Of a stretch of 64,000 nt of DNA, positions 45,843 to 58,119 are shown in pieces; position 1 is the first letter of the stretch; the number at the start of each line of letters is the position of its first letter. The DNA lies in assembly GCF_000003195.3 (NCBI RefSeq), contig NC_012875.2:15100387-15164386 (forward strand). The letters run 5' to 3'. The notes under the pieces were generated by a model that searched no databases, was not told the DNA's origin, and saw only the letters and a program-made list of their open reading frames with translations. The translations under genes were made by a program, and so were the position numbers. This DNA is from Sorghum bicolor (taxonomy: Eukaryota > Streptophyta > Magnoliopsida > Poales > Poaceae).

Positions 45843-46341
45843 TGTAACGCCCCGCATTTTCACTACCAAGGTAAAAATGCTAGTTTAAGGATTATTACCC
45901 GACAGAGTGATGTCTTCTCGAATAATGACCCTAATCAAAGTGATGCAACAGGACGATAGTTAGGACCTTACAAAAAAAATTGTCACATTTAACTAAAAAC
46001 AATTAATAAACATTATCTAAACAAAATAATAGCAAACCTTCACATTATATTTGAAAAATATTTGTATCATGTATTCCTCCAGTGGCTCCCTTTTGATCAA
46101 ATTCTTGGCCTATCTCATCATCATATATTATCTCTTCTCATCTGAAGGGGGAGGGTTATAGCAAGAGTGAGTACAAAGTACTCAACAAGCATATAATAAA
46201 TCAAATGAAATGCATTCCTATCCATTTGTCATATCCATTCTCATTCATAGGATCATTTATCAAAAAGTTGCATATTTTAGAAAAATAAGTAAGAAATCTA
46301 TTATCACCCATATAGTGAGATAGGACCTCCTATAGGCCCCC
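45843..46341 (-). repeat. Older LTR-like fragment
   Basis: Minus strand ends ...AAAATGCGGGGCGTTACA, typical of a grass LTR end. It contains TTGAGTACTTTGTACTCAC and CTTGCTATAA, which recur on the plus strand at 62714-62745 inside the solo LTR. It is interrupted at 46341 by that LTR. Confidence 0.5.
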
Positions 46342-46668
46342 TGTAACATCCCAAAAATTCACATTCAAAAATCACTCGCATTAAAAATTATTTTCAAAAT
46401 ATATTTCAAAAACTATAAAATAATTTGAGCTCTATAGTATCTCCATCTAATCTATCCATATTTTTTTCGTGCATAAATAACAGCGAGTACCAGCAAGCTT
46501 ACATGCAAGAAAACATAGCAGTGCACCTACACGAATATATATCTTATGCATGCATGCAGGACATGCCACCATCCATTTGCATACACCTGCATGCAAGGAC
46601 ACGGTGATTAGGCACCGTCCATGCGCTACAGTAGCATTTTTAATGGCAACGACCTGAGCACTCTGGCC

Positions 46669-46676
46669 TATAAAAA
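46669..46676 (+). promoter_or_regulatory. TATA box of the long LTR
   Basis: TATAAAAA in CTCTGGCCTATAAAAAGGCAC, followed about 30 bp on by CTCACTC repeats like a 5' leader and by a donor CGAG|GTGAGC at 46804. Confidence 0.55.
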
Positions 46677-47275
46677 GGCACTCTCGGGTGCTCACTCTCA
46701 CCACCCGAGAAGCACGTTCACTCACTCGCTCACTCACTCTCACTTCGCGTATACCGTATACGGCCATACGCACAAGCCGAGCTCGACTGTCGTCGCAAGA
46801 CGAGGTGAGCAGCTCATGAGCATCTCCTTGCTCTTCTCTGTCTTTCTGTAGTATTTTTCCTGTATTTTTTTTCTTGTATTTATCTGTACCGATTCACTGC
46901 TAAGAACTCCACGAATAGAACCATGACATACAGAAGAGCTCTAATGACCCCTGCTAATTTCTCTCTAACCATGTATGTGTGGGCCATAAGCATTAACTTC
47001 AAATAGTACATGCATGCATGCAACATGCACTACCAGCCAAAATTCATCTCGTGAAGCATGTATTTCTTAATCATCGTTAGCCTTTTTCGCATGATTAAAT
47101 TCCGGCCATTTCACAAATGCCACATGCTAACTCTGATTTCAATAATTCTTTTTTCTAAATTCATCTAAAATCATGATCTACCTTTCATATTAATTTCATG
47201 ATTTTTGGAGCTCATTTGAATTTATATGATTATTTATCTGTGTCTGTTGTCTGTGTCGTTCGTCGCGTATTTTAG

Positions 47276-47383
47276 TTGACGGAGTGAACGAGCCGGAAAA
47301 CGAGAACGTTGGAAACGAGTACCGCGAGTTTGACGCCGAAGACCCGGACTGTCAGCAAGAGTTTGCTGAGGACGCCGACGGAG
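47276..47383 (+). CDS. Acidic mini-exon 2 in the long LTR
   Basis: Acceptor TATTTTAG|TTGAC. Reads DGVNEPENENVGNEYREFDA then EDPDCQQEFAEDADG and ends at G|GCAAGT, a perfect GC-donor consensus. In phase it joins the exon at 62754. In front, the exon ending at 46804 also keeps frame, but I see no ATG after the TATA box, so whether it is translated is unclear. Function unknown. Confidence 0.4.
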
Positions 47384-48143
47384 GCAAGTCCAACCGATCC
47401 ACTTTGATGCATATTGATCCTATTTTTAAACACAACCCGTAGAAGCCGTTTTAAATATTGCATGTACGATATATGTACGAAGTATTTCCGCTGCCTAGTT
47501 AAAACCTGTTGAATAGCCATCCTTGAATTGATATTACCCGGTAATTGTCTTGTTCAAACCTAGAAACAAATAATATGCTATGACAGAAATATTATTATTT
47601 AGTATGTTTAGAACTTGTTACTCATCCTGGATACTCATCGCTATATTTTTCAAATATAATGATTTTAAAAGTAAAAGGTGTGAGTGGTGAAAATAAATTA
47701 TGGGTATTATGAAAGGGTTAATGAACAAGTTATAGATGTGATTACTATGGAGATGGGGCGGATGGGATCTCTTTTGGGGATGCCCTGGTGTTGTGGCTTA
47801 TACCTTGCGGGGTTAAGCGTGAAGATATCCGCCTTGTCTCGATTAAGGACTGAGTTGATGATTCATCTTGCCTAACTCATTTATCGTACAACCACTCGCC
47901 TTGCCTGGAAAAGGCTTAGTCTGAATCCCTCTAGTTAGTATGGCAATCACCTGGAGGCAGGTGTGCAACGGGACACTAAGTGATGTATGTGAAATTGTGG
48001 AAATATATGAAAAGAGCTTTGTGAATTATTGTGGTATCATGAGATGTGGCCTTAGTGTTCCCGTGGTGAGCGCCATTACTTAGCTATGGAGGGTAATGAC
48101 TTTGATGGATCTGTGCTTGCACGACGGTGTAAGTTATGGTATC

Positions 48144-49131
48144 TGTCGGTGTTTTTCCCCCGGGGGGTCACACCAACGAGTAAATTTGTGTGCGTGCTCC
48201 CTTTTCCGGATGGTGATGCAAGAAGACACAAAGATTTATCCTGGTTCGGGCAAGAGAAGGTCCTACGTCCAGCGGGGGGAGAGAGTTTGTATTATCTTGC
48301 ACCTAAGTGCTTGTACAGGGGCGAATACAAGCGTGGTATGAAGTGTGGAACTCTACTGCGTATGAGCGTGGTCTTGTGTTGTCCTCCCCTTTCTATTCCT
48401 GAGTCTCTCCTTTTATAGCTCCAAGGAGAGACCTAGGGTACATGCGTAGATGTTAGAGTAGGGGTCGATAGCCGCATGGAGCGCCGACCTACTCGAGGCT
48501 TCCGTACGTCACGGCCTCGAGCCGTCCCATCTTGATAGCCCGGTGATGATTACGCGTGCTTCTGCGTCCTACCTTGCCCGCCGCCTTGCGCTAGTTCTGA
48601 GGTCGCACGCTTGTACGGTATGGCGGCAGATTCGGCGGGGTAGTTGTGGTGTTGTCGGTCGACGCCCAACTTGTCCCTAGGAAGGGACACTGTTCGGTCG
48701 AGGGTCGGACGCCATTTAATACGCTGATATCTGGAGCGCTGACCTTGGTGGCCTCGAGGGGGTCCCGATTAGACGTTCCATCCTTGTTTCCCGTGCCCTG
48801 GCACGCCCGGGGCCGTTCGGTGGGAAGGCTGCAAAAAGAACGATGGGACGGAAGCCTCCCGTGGCCCATGTGTTAGGTGGGGAAGCGTCAGGTGCATTAA
48901 ATGCTCCGACCCGCGTGCGCGCGTCAGGCGGCGGACAGTGTCCTTGCGCTCGACGCCCCTCGGTTCGCTCGAGCCCGCTTCCGTATTCGACGGCAGTTGC
49001 TGCTCGAGCCCTGGCCGATTCGCTCGACGGTATTTCCGTCTTCGAGGCTACGGCCGTCGATGGTCGCCCGTGCGCACGGATGGTGTCCTTATACGCATTG
49101 GTGAGGGTACCCCTTGTTGGTATCCTCGACA
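48144..49131 (-). repeat. 3' LTR of the gypsy (left copy)
   Basis: 988 bp. Differs from the right copy at four sites seen by eye (near 48259, 48746, 49030 and 49072). Confidence 0.92.
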
Positions 49132-49144
49132 GTAGCCCCCGAGT
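49132..49144 (-). other. Polypurine tract of the gypsy
   Basis: Minus strand GACTCGGGGGCTAC just before the LTR. Confidence 0.65.
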
Positions 49145-49917
49145 CTTCATTCGAGCGTAGGCGCTCGAGTGGAGGCTTTGTTTTGCGGTCAAATTTCCGT
49201 GGGGGCGCGCGAGCGACCCCGCGGGGGTAGCCCCCGAGCCCTCGGAGGAGTTTTTGACTCCTTCGAGGGTTACGTTGTCTAATTCGCAGAAACGCTTTCG
49301 ACACCAGTGGTGGAAGGTTCTGACTGGCTCGTTTTTGCCCGGGGGTTTCGACGTACTCTCGATAGAGCGAGCGTCTTCCACCCCAAATTGAGTTCCTAGC
49401 GGGTAGTCCAAGTGAGAACCCGTGCCCCTTTCGAGGGGGTCAGCTGTAGCCCGGAGGCGTCCTCATAAAGCAGGGTCGACGTGGTCGGGGATACCAGTCT
49501 CATTCGATAGAGACTGGCGGCTCGATGCCTCCCGTCGGGGGGATTCCTCTCGACTGTCTCGACCCTACCTTGAACATCGCCAGCGAGACCTCGAGGCGGG
49601 CCTCGATCTTCGACCGCTCGCTGGGGATCCCTGACTCTGGCGCTCGAGATCGGCTGTCGAACCCTTTCGGCGGGCCAGCCATCGACCTCTCGAGACTTTT
49701 GTGGTTACGTCCCTTGGCTTACGAGGGAAGGAAGCGGCCGTGGCGGTTCGCCTTTCTGCCCGTTGGGCGTGCCTTTTTAGGCGGATGACGTTACGACACT
49801 GTATCGGCGGGGAATTCGGAGAGTCCGACCTGTGAGGAGTGAGAGGACGATTAGGTGGCGCATTTAAGGGAGGGAGTTACCTTATTTTTCGGATTTGTCC
49901 GTTGGCGGACTGCTGCC
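49145..49917. other. gypsy 3' non-coding part, promoter side of the antisense gene
   Basis: CTCGAG- and CCCCCGAG-rich. ORFs here have no domain. It probably carries the promoter of the antisense gene. Confidence 0.45.
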
Positions 49918-49925
49918 TATAAGTA
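49918..49925 (+). promoter_or_regulatory. TATA box of the antisense gene
   Basis: TATAAGTA 116 bp before the ATG at 50041, in the unique part between the LTR and the gene. Confidence 0.6.
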
Positions 49926-50040
49926 CGTCGTGGCGTCGCCGCCGTTCCTCTCCCTTCCGCCTTCTCGCTCTTATTCCTTCGCCGTCTCACGCGCACAAGC
50001 CCCCTCGAGCTGTAGTAAACCCACCGTCCCTTCAGCCGAG

Positions 50041-50973
50041 ATGCCTGTAAGACTCGTCGCCGCCGACGACTGGCGCCCGTCGTCGATGACGGAGCGCCGG
50101 CTGTTAGAGCTTGAGAGGGAGGGACTGCTGCGCCGCCGCACCTCGCTGTCGTCGCCAGAGTGGATCGCGCCGCCGGCAAGTCACAGGGGGCCTCAGCCGC
50201 CCGAGGGCTACGTGGTGTCGTTCGCCAAGTTCCACCGCCACGGTCTGGGCGCGCCCCCAAGCCGCTTCATGCGGGCCCTCTGCTTCCATTATGGGGTGGA
50301 GCTCCAGCACTTCTCTCCGAACGCCATCACCGTAGCGGCGGTCTTCGCCGCCGTGTGTGAGGGCTTCCTGGGGATGATGCCGCACTGGGAGCTGTGGCTC
50401 CACCTCTACAGGGGCGAGCTGTTTCACGCCCCCACCGGAACTACGGGCGTGAGGAAGCCCGTGCGGGCGGGTTGCCTCAATCTGGTGCAGAAGACGGGGA
50501 AGACGGACCGGCCGCGGGAGTACATCCCGGTAGGGTTATCGACCAACCACGCCGGCTGGGACTCCCAGTGGTTCTACCTGCGGAATGACGACAACCTCCT
50601 GCCTTCCTACTCGGGCCGTCTGATCTTGGAGCGTCCAGCGGACTGGACGTACGGCGTCGTCCAAGCTCATCAGTCTCGGCTCGACCCCCTCCTCGACGCC
50701 CTGAAGAAGCTTCGCCAGGAAGGTTTGACCGCCGCCCTCGTCCTCTCGGCCGTCCATCACCGGAGAGTTCTCCCTCTGATGTCACGACCGTTGAGGATGG
50801 ATGAGATGGGCCCTGGCGCCTCATCTCGGGACCTCGAGGCGTGTCGGATGTCCAACGAGGCTCCGGCGGACGACGAAGTCGCGGCCCGAGTCAGAGCTGC
50901 CATTGCCGGTGATTTTCAGCCGGAGCATGTCAACGGCTTCCCCATGAGACCTGACGCAGGCTCGATCGATCTG
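50041..50973 (+). CDS. Antisense gene exon 1 (conserved domain)
   Basis: 311 codons from MPVRLVAADDW to GSIDL. Donor GATCTG|GTACGC. Holds the recognisable gypsy-type transposon domain. Confidence 0.82.
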
Positions 50974-53900
50974 GTACGCTTTCTTCTTGCACGCATCCCC
51001 GACTCTGGGTTTCCTTTCTCCCCTCTCTTTTTTCCAAGTCTACTGTAGTTTTGGCAGGGTCGGATTGATGTCCGGTCCTCGAGGCCTCCGGTAAAGGAGG
51101 ACGAGGTCGATCGCGACAAACGGCGCCAATCCGCCGAAAAGCTGAAGTCTGCCAAGGACTCTGCGAAGAAGGGGGAGAAGAAGAAGAACCTCGACCGCCA
51201 AGCATTAGAGGCGCGTCGAGCCAAATCCAGGCAGAGGGGGGAGCCTGAGGAAGAATCCCCCAACGATGATGACGATGACGACGAGGACAGCGACGACTCC
51301 GAGGGGATGGCGTCGCGCCTCGATCGGATTCTCGAGGGCCCGCCTCGAGGTGACGTCGACGCCCCCCGGACGGAGGCGCCAGAGGAGGGTCCGAGCGGAT
51401 CTCGTCGTCCCCGGGCCGACACCCCTCCCGCGCCCAAGGCGGGCCAAGACGCACCGCGCCCTCCCCCGGTGCCCAGGGAGAGCGGTCCGGCTAGGTCCCA
51501 GGCGTCGGGGCCGCTAACTCGTGGTCGCGCCGCGGCCTCTGAGAAAGGAGACGCCGGCCGTAGGAGCGCGGGTCCCGGCGTCCGCCAGGCGGGGACCGAC
51601 GTACCTAAGCCGGTTCGTGCCCTCGAGGGGCCTGGAGCCCCGACGCGGGGTGGCTCGAGGCCCGCTGGTCGGGGTGGCGTAAGGCGAGCCGTTCTCCCTG
51701 TGGGGTAAGCCTTTTTGATGTTGCGGTTTCTGTCTTCCCATTCTTCCACCTTTCCTCATATGCCGACCTTTTCTCAGGCTGAAGCGGACCCTTGAGCAGG
51801 CCCAACCGTCTATGGCCAAGAGGCTCAGAACGGGTGCCGCCTCCAAGGAACCAGGTTCGTAGTTAATTCCCGGGCGTCGCGATGTTCTTGTGTTGGTTAT
51901 CATAACGTCTGACCCTTACCCTTTGTTTTGTAGGCTCATCCAGCCCTCAACCTCCAGCCGGCGTCGAGAGGGCTTCATCTCGTCCCGCGCCTACTCCGTC
52001 GCCGCCGACTCATGATGCGGCCCCCCAGACGCGAGCGTCAGAGGGAGCCCCCGAGCCCCCTCGATTGGGGGTCGAGGGGGAACCCATCACCATCAGCGAT
52101 ACGTCTGATGGCAACGAAACGTCTGGGGGCGCTCGCCCTATGGAGGAAGAAGCGTCGACCCCCAACGTCGCGGGACGGACTCCCTGGCCTGCAGGCCTTC
52201 GAGCTCTCGAGGCGCAAAGGAAGATGGAGGGGGAGGAGGAGCGGGAGCGCGAGGCGACGCCACCGTCACTGGAGCAGCAGCAGCAGCCACCCCAGCCGGA
52301 GGAGCAGCTGCAGCATCAGCAGGAGGAGCAGCAGCAGCAGCTGGGGCAGCAACAGCAGCAGCAGCTTGGGGGTCAAGAGGACGAGCCACTCGAGCCCCCG
52401 CCTCAAGATTTGGCCGAACCGGCGCCACTGGCGTCGCAAGAGCCCGGCGATCAGGAGGAGAATTTGCCGGTGTACGGACCTCCCACCCCAGCGTGGCTCC
52501 TCCCGGGGGCGCCTGCCGCGATCCGGGCAGAGTCGGGGCGAGCGGACGGAGTGGTGGCGCTCGCCTGTATGATGCGCACCCCCACCGACCCCGAGTCCGA
52601 GATTAAGAGGACGATCTACGGCATGGACGGGATCGCCTCGGGGTTCCTCCGGGAGCGTCGAGCATGGGAGGACCACTTTCCCTCTGAGGAGGACGAGATT
52701 GGGTCGTCAGGGAGCAAGGACGGCACGTGGAAGACGGTGGACGACGACGGGCGGTTCCCTTGCCTCGCCGACCTGTTCTTGCGCCACGGGGGTTCTCTCG
52801 AGACCGTCGAGAACTTTATCCGCGGCGTCAAGGCGCGGGCTGATCGGGAGATGGAGAACTGGTGTCCCGATCGGATTCGTATCCGAGCTTCCACCGACCC
52901 GTCCGAGCCCAATATCTTCCTCGACGACAAGAAGGAGGTCGAGAAGTGGGAGCATGTCGAGGAGCTCCGCCTTTGGATGAAACACGTGGTGGGGCTCCTA
53001 TCGGACGTCATCAACAACGGGCTCGGGCCAGCTTATTTTGTAAGTGTTTCTTGAACTCCAATCTTTATGGTGCTTTCTGATTTCTGTATTCTAATCCATC
53101 CGACCCCTGATTCGCAGGATATGAAAGAGACCTCTCGCATCAAGTCCAGCTTCATACATGCCACGAGGGGCGGATGGGAGCAGCTTCCCCTCCTCAAGGA
53201 TCAACTCCTCGAGTCGCAGGAAAAGCTGCTTAAAGCTTACAAAGATCTCATAGCACTCGAGGAGGAGAAGAAGGCGAGGGAGGCTGCTTTGGCCGAGGCC
53301 CGAGAGGTCTCGAAGAAGGCGGAGGAGGAGGCGATGCAGCTACGGGAGCGGGCTCTTACGGTCGAGGAGGCCGCGTCCAGAGCCCGGGAGGAGGCCCTGT
53401 CCTACAAGAGCGTCATTGCGGACCTGGACAAGGAGAAGGGCCTTCTCCAAACCGACCTGGATTCCCTCCGCGATTCCTTCCAGAAGATGAAAGTGGCGTG
53501 CGTGGACAATGAGGTCGCCAGGGGTGCCGCCGAGGACGCAAAGAAGAAGGCCCTTGAAGACCTCGAGATGGAGCGAGCTCGATCCCGCAGTCTCTCTGAC
53601 GACGTCGAGCGTCTGAAGGGAGAATTGCTGGAGAAGAGTGGAGCCGTCGCTCAGGCTGGCAGGGTGATCGAAGATCTCCGCGTCGCCAATACTGAGCTGG
53701 CGCGCTCCAACAGAGAGATCGAGCGTGCCAACACCAGATTGGTCGGCGAGAACACGGCCCTAGAGGAGAGCATCAAAGGTACGTTTCCTTTGTCGAATTT
53801 CCTTTTCGAGGTGTGCTTGAGTTTTTCCTAAAGCTTCTTTGTATTGGCATTTACAGGGCTCAAGGACGAACTCCTGGCCGCCCAAGCCGAGGCTCGCAAC

Positions 53901-54335
53901 GCCAAGGCTCAGCTCGAGGCTGAGGTTGCTTTGAACCGTCGAGTGCGGACGGCGATAAGCGATCTCTCGACCTCTTGGGAGATCGAGCCTATGGATGAGT
54001 TGAGGGAGGACGCTCGAGGCGACGCCCTGATCGATCAGTTGTGCTACATAGGCGCGACGCTGCGAGATCGGGTGCGGGACGCCCTCCACATCGGGGTGAA
54101 GCGGGCGATGGCGGTTGTCTGCTCGGGCTTCTCCTACGACATGGAGGTGGTGTCCCATGGCTTCGTCACCGACATCTCCAAGACCGACGCGGAGAACGAG
54201 GAGAGGCTTCATGCCTTGATCGACGACGCGGAGGCTCCTGGGGAAAGGTTGGCCAAGCTCTTCGAGCCTGAGGTGCTCCCTCCCGAGGCTAGCTCGGGCG
54301 GAGGCGAGGGCGGTGAGGATCGTACCGCGGACTGA
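50041..54335 (+). CDS. Six-exon antisense gene of the gypsy (gypsy-type transposon domain protein)
   Basis: Exons 50041-50973, 51058-51704, 51778-51854, 51934-53039, 53118-53778, 53857-54335; 1300 codons plus TGA, phase kept throughout. Start: first ATG after a TATA box at 49918. Residues 1-311 match the Putative gypsy type transposon domain (PF04195-like: GYVVSFAKFHRHGLGAPPSR, FLGMMPHWELWLHLYRGELF). Then a Lys/Arg-rich stretch (NLS-like), an acidic run DDDDDDEDSDDSE, a Pro-rich and Gln-rich middle, and long coiled coils (exons 5-6). It converges with pol, with 556 bp between stops. Similar extra genes occur in Tat-group elements; their role is unknown. It would be nuclear by its basic signals, an inference. 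Confidence 0.8.
51058..51704 (+). CDS. Antisense gene exon 2 (basic and acidic runs)
   Basis: Acceptor TTTTGGCAG|GGTCGG, donor GTGGG|GTAAGC. Lys/Arg-rich (KKGEKKKNLDRQALEARRAK), then an Asp/Glu run, then Pro-rich. Confidence 0.75.
51778..51854 (+). CDS. Antisense gene exon 3
   Basis: 77 nt, acceptor TTTCTCAG|GCTG, donor CCAG|GTTCGT. Reads LKRTLEQAQPSMAKRLRTGA then ASKEP. Confidence 0.72.
51934..53039 (+). CDS. Antisense gene exon 4 (Gln-rich)
   Basis: Acceptor TTTGTAG|GCTCA, donor TTATTTT|GTAAGT. CAG/CAA runs (52270-52370) give Gln-rich sequence. The second half is a conserved-looking globular part (GSLETVENFIRGVKARADRE). Confidence 0.78.
53118..53778 (+). CDS. Antisense gene exon 5 (coiled coil)
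   Basis: Acceptor TTCGCAG|GATATG, donor ATCAAAG|GTACGT. Heptad-like throughout (KAREAALAEAREVSKKAEEE). Confidence 0.8.
53857..54335 (+). CDS. Antisense gene exon 6 (end)
   Basis: Acceptor TTTACAG|GGCTC. Coiled coil, then a globular end (RDRVRDALHIGVKRAMAVVC) and TGA. Confidence 0.78.
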
Positions 54336-54891
54336 GGCCTGCGAGCCTGCTCAGGGCGCCTGGGGCCCCTTGTATGATACTTTATTAATTCTGCTGTTAG
54401 GTGATACAGTATCTTTTTGTGATTGTTAAATGCTTATTTGTCTTTCCGTTCGAGGTTCTTTTGTTTCTCTTTGTTCCTACGTTTGTATCCCTTGCTCGAT
54501 CTTTCGTCAAAAACAACCTCGATTACCTCAAAGGTGAGGAAGTGAGTAGAGTTTCCGTAGCCCGGGGGCGTGGGAGTTCTCCGGCTCGTTATCCCTCGGC
54601 CTTTGAGGGGCTCGAGGCGCCTTAGCTACTCGAACCGTGCAAGGTTTACTAAGTAAGAAAAGAAAATTTCTTGGCCTTTTCGACACTTGGGGGGGGGGTC
54701 GTCCCCCTGGTAGCCCCCGAGGGGGTGCGGACTATGATTGGTCATGGTCGGCATCCCCTTTTAACGTCGAGACTAAGATTCGTAACTCTTTTTGGGCACA
54801 AAAAGAAGTCGCTCGAGGGAAAGACTTTATTTATTCATGCGTTCGTTTGCAAAATCTTCGTACAAAACGTAGGAACGTAAGTTTAGGACTT
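54336..54891. other. Spacer between convergent gypsy genes
   Basis: Short AT-rich part with TTTATTAAT near 54380, a possible 3' end of the antisense transcript, then GC-rich sequence without a clear ORF. Confidence 0.4.
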
Positions 54892-55347
54892 CTAGGGGTA
54901 GAATCGACGTAGCTGTTCGATGTTCCATGCGTTGGTGAAGATTGCCCCCTTTTCGTCCGCCAGTTTGTACGTTCCTGGCTTAAGAACCTCGGCCACCACG
55001 TACGGGCCTTCCCAAGGTGGAGTCAGCTTGTGGCGTCCTTGATTGCTTTGCCGGCGTCGTAGGACAAGGTCGCCTACGTTGAGGTCCCTCTTGCGCACGT
55101 GCTTGTCGTGGTAGCGTCGGAGTTTCTGCTGATATCTGGCAGAGTTGAGGAGGGCCATGTCTCGAGCCTCCTCGAGTTGGTCGACCGCGTTTTCTTGAGT
55201 CTCTTTGTTCGATTGCTCGTTGTAAGCCTTGAGTCGTGGTGACCCATACTCGAGGTCTGTGGGGAGGATAGCCTCAGAGCCGTAGACCATGAAGAACGGG
55301 GTGTACTTTGTGGCCCTGCTTGGCGTTGTCCTAAGGCTCCATAGAAC
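54892..55347 (-). CDS. gypsy integrase C-terminal domain, after TAA
   Basis: Same frame as pol: VLWSLRTTPSRATKYTPFFM, MVYGSEAILPTDLEYGSPRL, then RKRDLNVGDLVLRR and PPWEGPYVVAEVLKPGTYKL, the GPY/F module that helps bind chromatin or target DNA. Ends in FYP and TAG. Separated from the core only by the TAA. Confidence 0.85.
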   Translation of the reverse strand, partial: VLWSLRTTPSRATKYTPFFMVYGSEAILPTDLEYGSPRLKAYNEQSNKETQENAVDQLEEARDMALLNSARYQQKLRRYHDKHVRKRDLNVGDLVLRRRQSNQGRHKLTPPWEGPYVVAEVLKPGTYKLADEKGAIFTNAWNIEQLRRFYP

Positions 55348-55350
55348 TTA

Positions 55351-58119
55351 GGAAAGCTCCTCGACCCATTTCTTGCCAAATTTCTTCAATCGATTGTAGA
55401 TCCTTGGCTTGAGTCCTTGCAAAATCATGCCGTTGGCACGCTCGACCTGGCCGTTAGTTCGAGGGTGGGCTACTGCAGACCAGTTCACACGGATATGATG
55501 CTGATCGCAGAAATCCAAGAATTTTCTGCCGGTAAACTGGGTGCTGTTGTCGGTGATGATGACATTGGGGATCCCAAACCGATGGATGATGTCAGTGAAG
55601 AAGAGGACGGCCTGCTCGGAGCGGATGTTGGTGATGGGTCGAGCCTCGATCCATTTGGAGAACTTGTCGATGGCCACCAGCAAATGGGTGTACCCTCCTT
55701 TCGCCTTTTGTAGAGGTCCTACTAAATCGAGCCCCCATACCGCGAACGGCCAGGTGATGGGGATCATCTGAAGAGCGTGGGCGGGCAGATGCGTCTGCTT
55801 GGCGTAGAACTGGCACCCATGACACGAGCGTACGAGCTCGATGGCATCCGCCACGGCCGTTGGCCAGTAGAAGCCTTGCCGAAAAGCGTTCCCTACAAGG
55901 GTCCGTGGAGCGGCATGGTGGCCACAAGCCCCCGAGTGCAGGTCATCGAGGAGTTTTCGGCCTTCTTCTACGGTGATGCAACGTTGTAAGATCCCAGTCG
56001 GGCTCCGTCGATATAGTTCGTTGTCTTTGCCATAGATCACATATGATTTGGCCCGTCGAGCGATACGACGAGCTTCTGTCTTGTCTTCTGGCAACTCGCC
56101 GCGGATAAGGCAGTCGAGGAACGGTGTGCGCCAATCGAATGGTCGACCCGGTCGTCGTTCTGTCTCCATCATCTGTTCCACCATCAAGAGCGTATCGACA
56201 GCAATGGTTGGTTGGGCGGTGGTGGCGTCGACGCCGGCCCCCATGCCTAGGTCGACGGATGGCTCGTGAAGATCCTTTGAGAATGCATCAGGTGGCACTG
56301 TGCCTCTGGTAGATGCGATCTTGGCAAGTTCGTCGGCTGCCTCGTTGTAGCGTCGAGCGACATGGACAAGCTCGAGACCGTGGAACCTGCCCTCGAGTCG
56401 ACGGACCTCCTTGCAGTATGCTTCCATTTTTGGGTCGTGGCAGCTCGAGGTTTTCATTACTTGGTCGATGACGAGTTGGGAGTCACCTCGGACGTCGAGG
56501 CGCCGGACTCCTAACTCGATAGCGATCTTGAGACCGTTGACGAGGGCCTCATATTCTGCGACATTGTTTGATGCGGCAAAATGAATCCTGATTATGTACC
56601 TCATGTGGACGCCCAAAGGTGAGATGAACAGCAGGCCGGCTCCGGCTCCAGTTTTCATGAGTGACCCATCGAAATACATCGTCCATAGTTCCGCCTGGAC
56701 CTGGGTCGGGGGGAGCTGGGTGTCCGTCCATTCTGCGATGAAGTCTACCAGGGCCTGCGATTTGATGGCCTTGCGAGGCGCATAAGTGAGAGTCTCACTC
56801 ATGAGCTCGACCGACCATTTTGCTATTCTTCCCGTGGCTTCTTTGCTCTGGATTATTTCACCTAAAGGAAAAGACGAGACCACCGTGATGGGGTGGCCAA
56901 GGAAGTAATGCTGCAGCTTGCGACGGGCAAGGATTACGGCATAAATCAGCTTCTGGATTTGGGGATAACGTGCTTTGGTCTCCGAAAGCACCTCGCTGAC
57001 GAAATACACTGGCCTCTGAACTGGTAGCGCATGCCCCTCCTCCTGCCTCTCGACCACCACCGCCGCGCTGACGACCTGGGTCGTCGACGCGACGTAGAGG
57101 AGCAGCGGCTCTGCAGGTTGAGGTGGGACCAGGACTGGTGCCGAGGTCAGCGTCTGCTTCAGCCTTCCGAGTGCTTCCTCGGCCTCGGGGGTCCAAGAGA
57201 AGCGCTCGACCTTCTTTAGGAGTCGATATAATGGTAATGCCTTTTCTCCCAGTCTCGAGATGAAACGGCTCAGGGCCGCCAAGCACCCCGTGACTCTCTG
57301 TACACCCTTGATGTCTCGGATCGGCCCCATTTTCGTGATGGCCGAGACTTTTTCGGGGTTGGCCTCGATGCCGCGCTGCGAAACGATGTATCCTAGGAGC
57401 ATGCCTCGAGGCACACCGAAAACGCACTTCTCGGGATTGAGCTTGATCCGGCTGGTGCGTAGGCAGCTAAAGGCAATCTCGAGGTCCTGGATCAGGTCAC
57501 CTCGCCGCTTTGACTTGACGACAATGTCGTCGACGTAGGCCTCGACCGTTGACCCTATATGTTTGCCGAATACGTGGAGCATGCAACGTTGATACGTGGC
57601 TCCGGCGTTTCGAAGCCCAAATGGCATGGTCACGTAGCAATACATCCCAAAAGGCGTGATGAAAGAGGTCGCGAGCTGGTCGGACTCCTTCATTTTTATT
57701 TGGTGGTAACCAGAATATGCATCGAGGAAAGAAAGGGTTTCACATCCCGCGGTAGAATCGACAATCTGATCAATGCGTGGTAATGGAAAGGGAACTTTTG
57801 GACATGCTTTATTCAGACTAGTATAATCGACACACATCCTCATTTTCCCATTCTTTTTCTTAACTAATACAGGGTTCGCTAACCAGTCGGGATGATGAAC
57901 CTCCTTGATGAATCCGGCCGTCAAAAGCTTGTGGACTTCCTCGCCAATGATCTTGCGCTTCTCCTCGTCGAATCGGCGCAACCGCTGCTTCACTGGCTTG
58001 GAACCGGCTCGAATCTCCAAGGAGTGCTCGGCGACTTCCCTCGGTATGCCTGGCATGTCCGAGGGACTCCATGCAAACATGTCGGCATTTGCACGGAGAA
58101 AGTCGACGAGCACGACTTC
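55351..58119 (-). CDS. gypsy pol: RT, RNase H, integrase core
   Basis: In the same frame as gag, directly after the TAG. Numbered from the GTG codon at 58113: RT with FLDAYSGYHQI (129) and YVDDIVVKS (193); RNase H YFDGSLMKTGAGAG (481) with EYEAL and the later Asp; integrase zinc-binding His/Cys (Cys 764, 767), then D796, D855 and E891 with the expected 35-residue gap. A TAA at 55348-55350 stops it just after the integrase core, in WVEELS. All catalytic residues are in place. Confidence 0.9.

Noticed and set aside
48591..49411. Several 70-230 codon ORFs in the gypsy LTR, repeated at 61779-62377
   Set aside because: Identical by virtue of the LTR duplication, no domain, and they cross the LTR edges.
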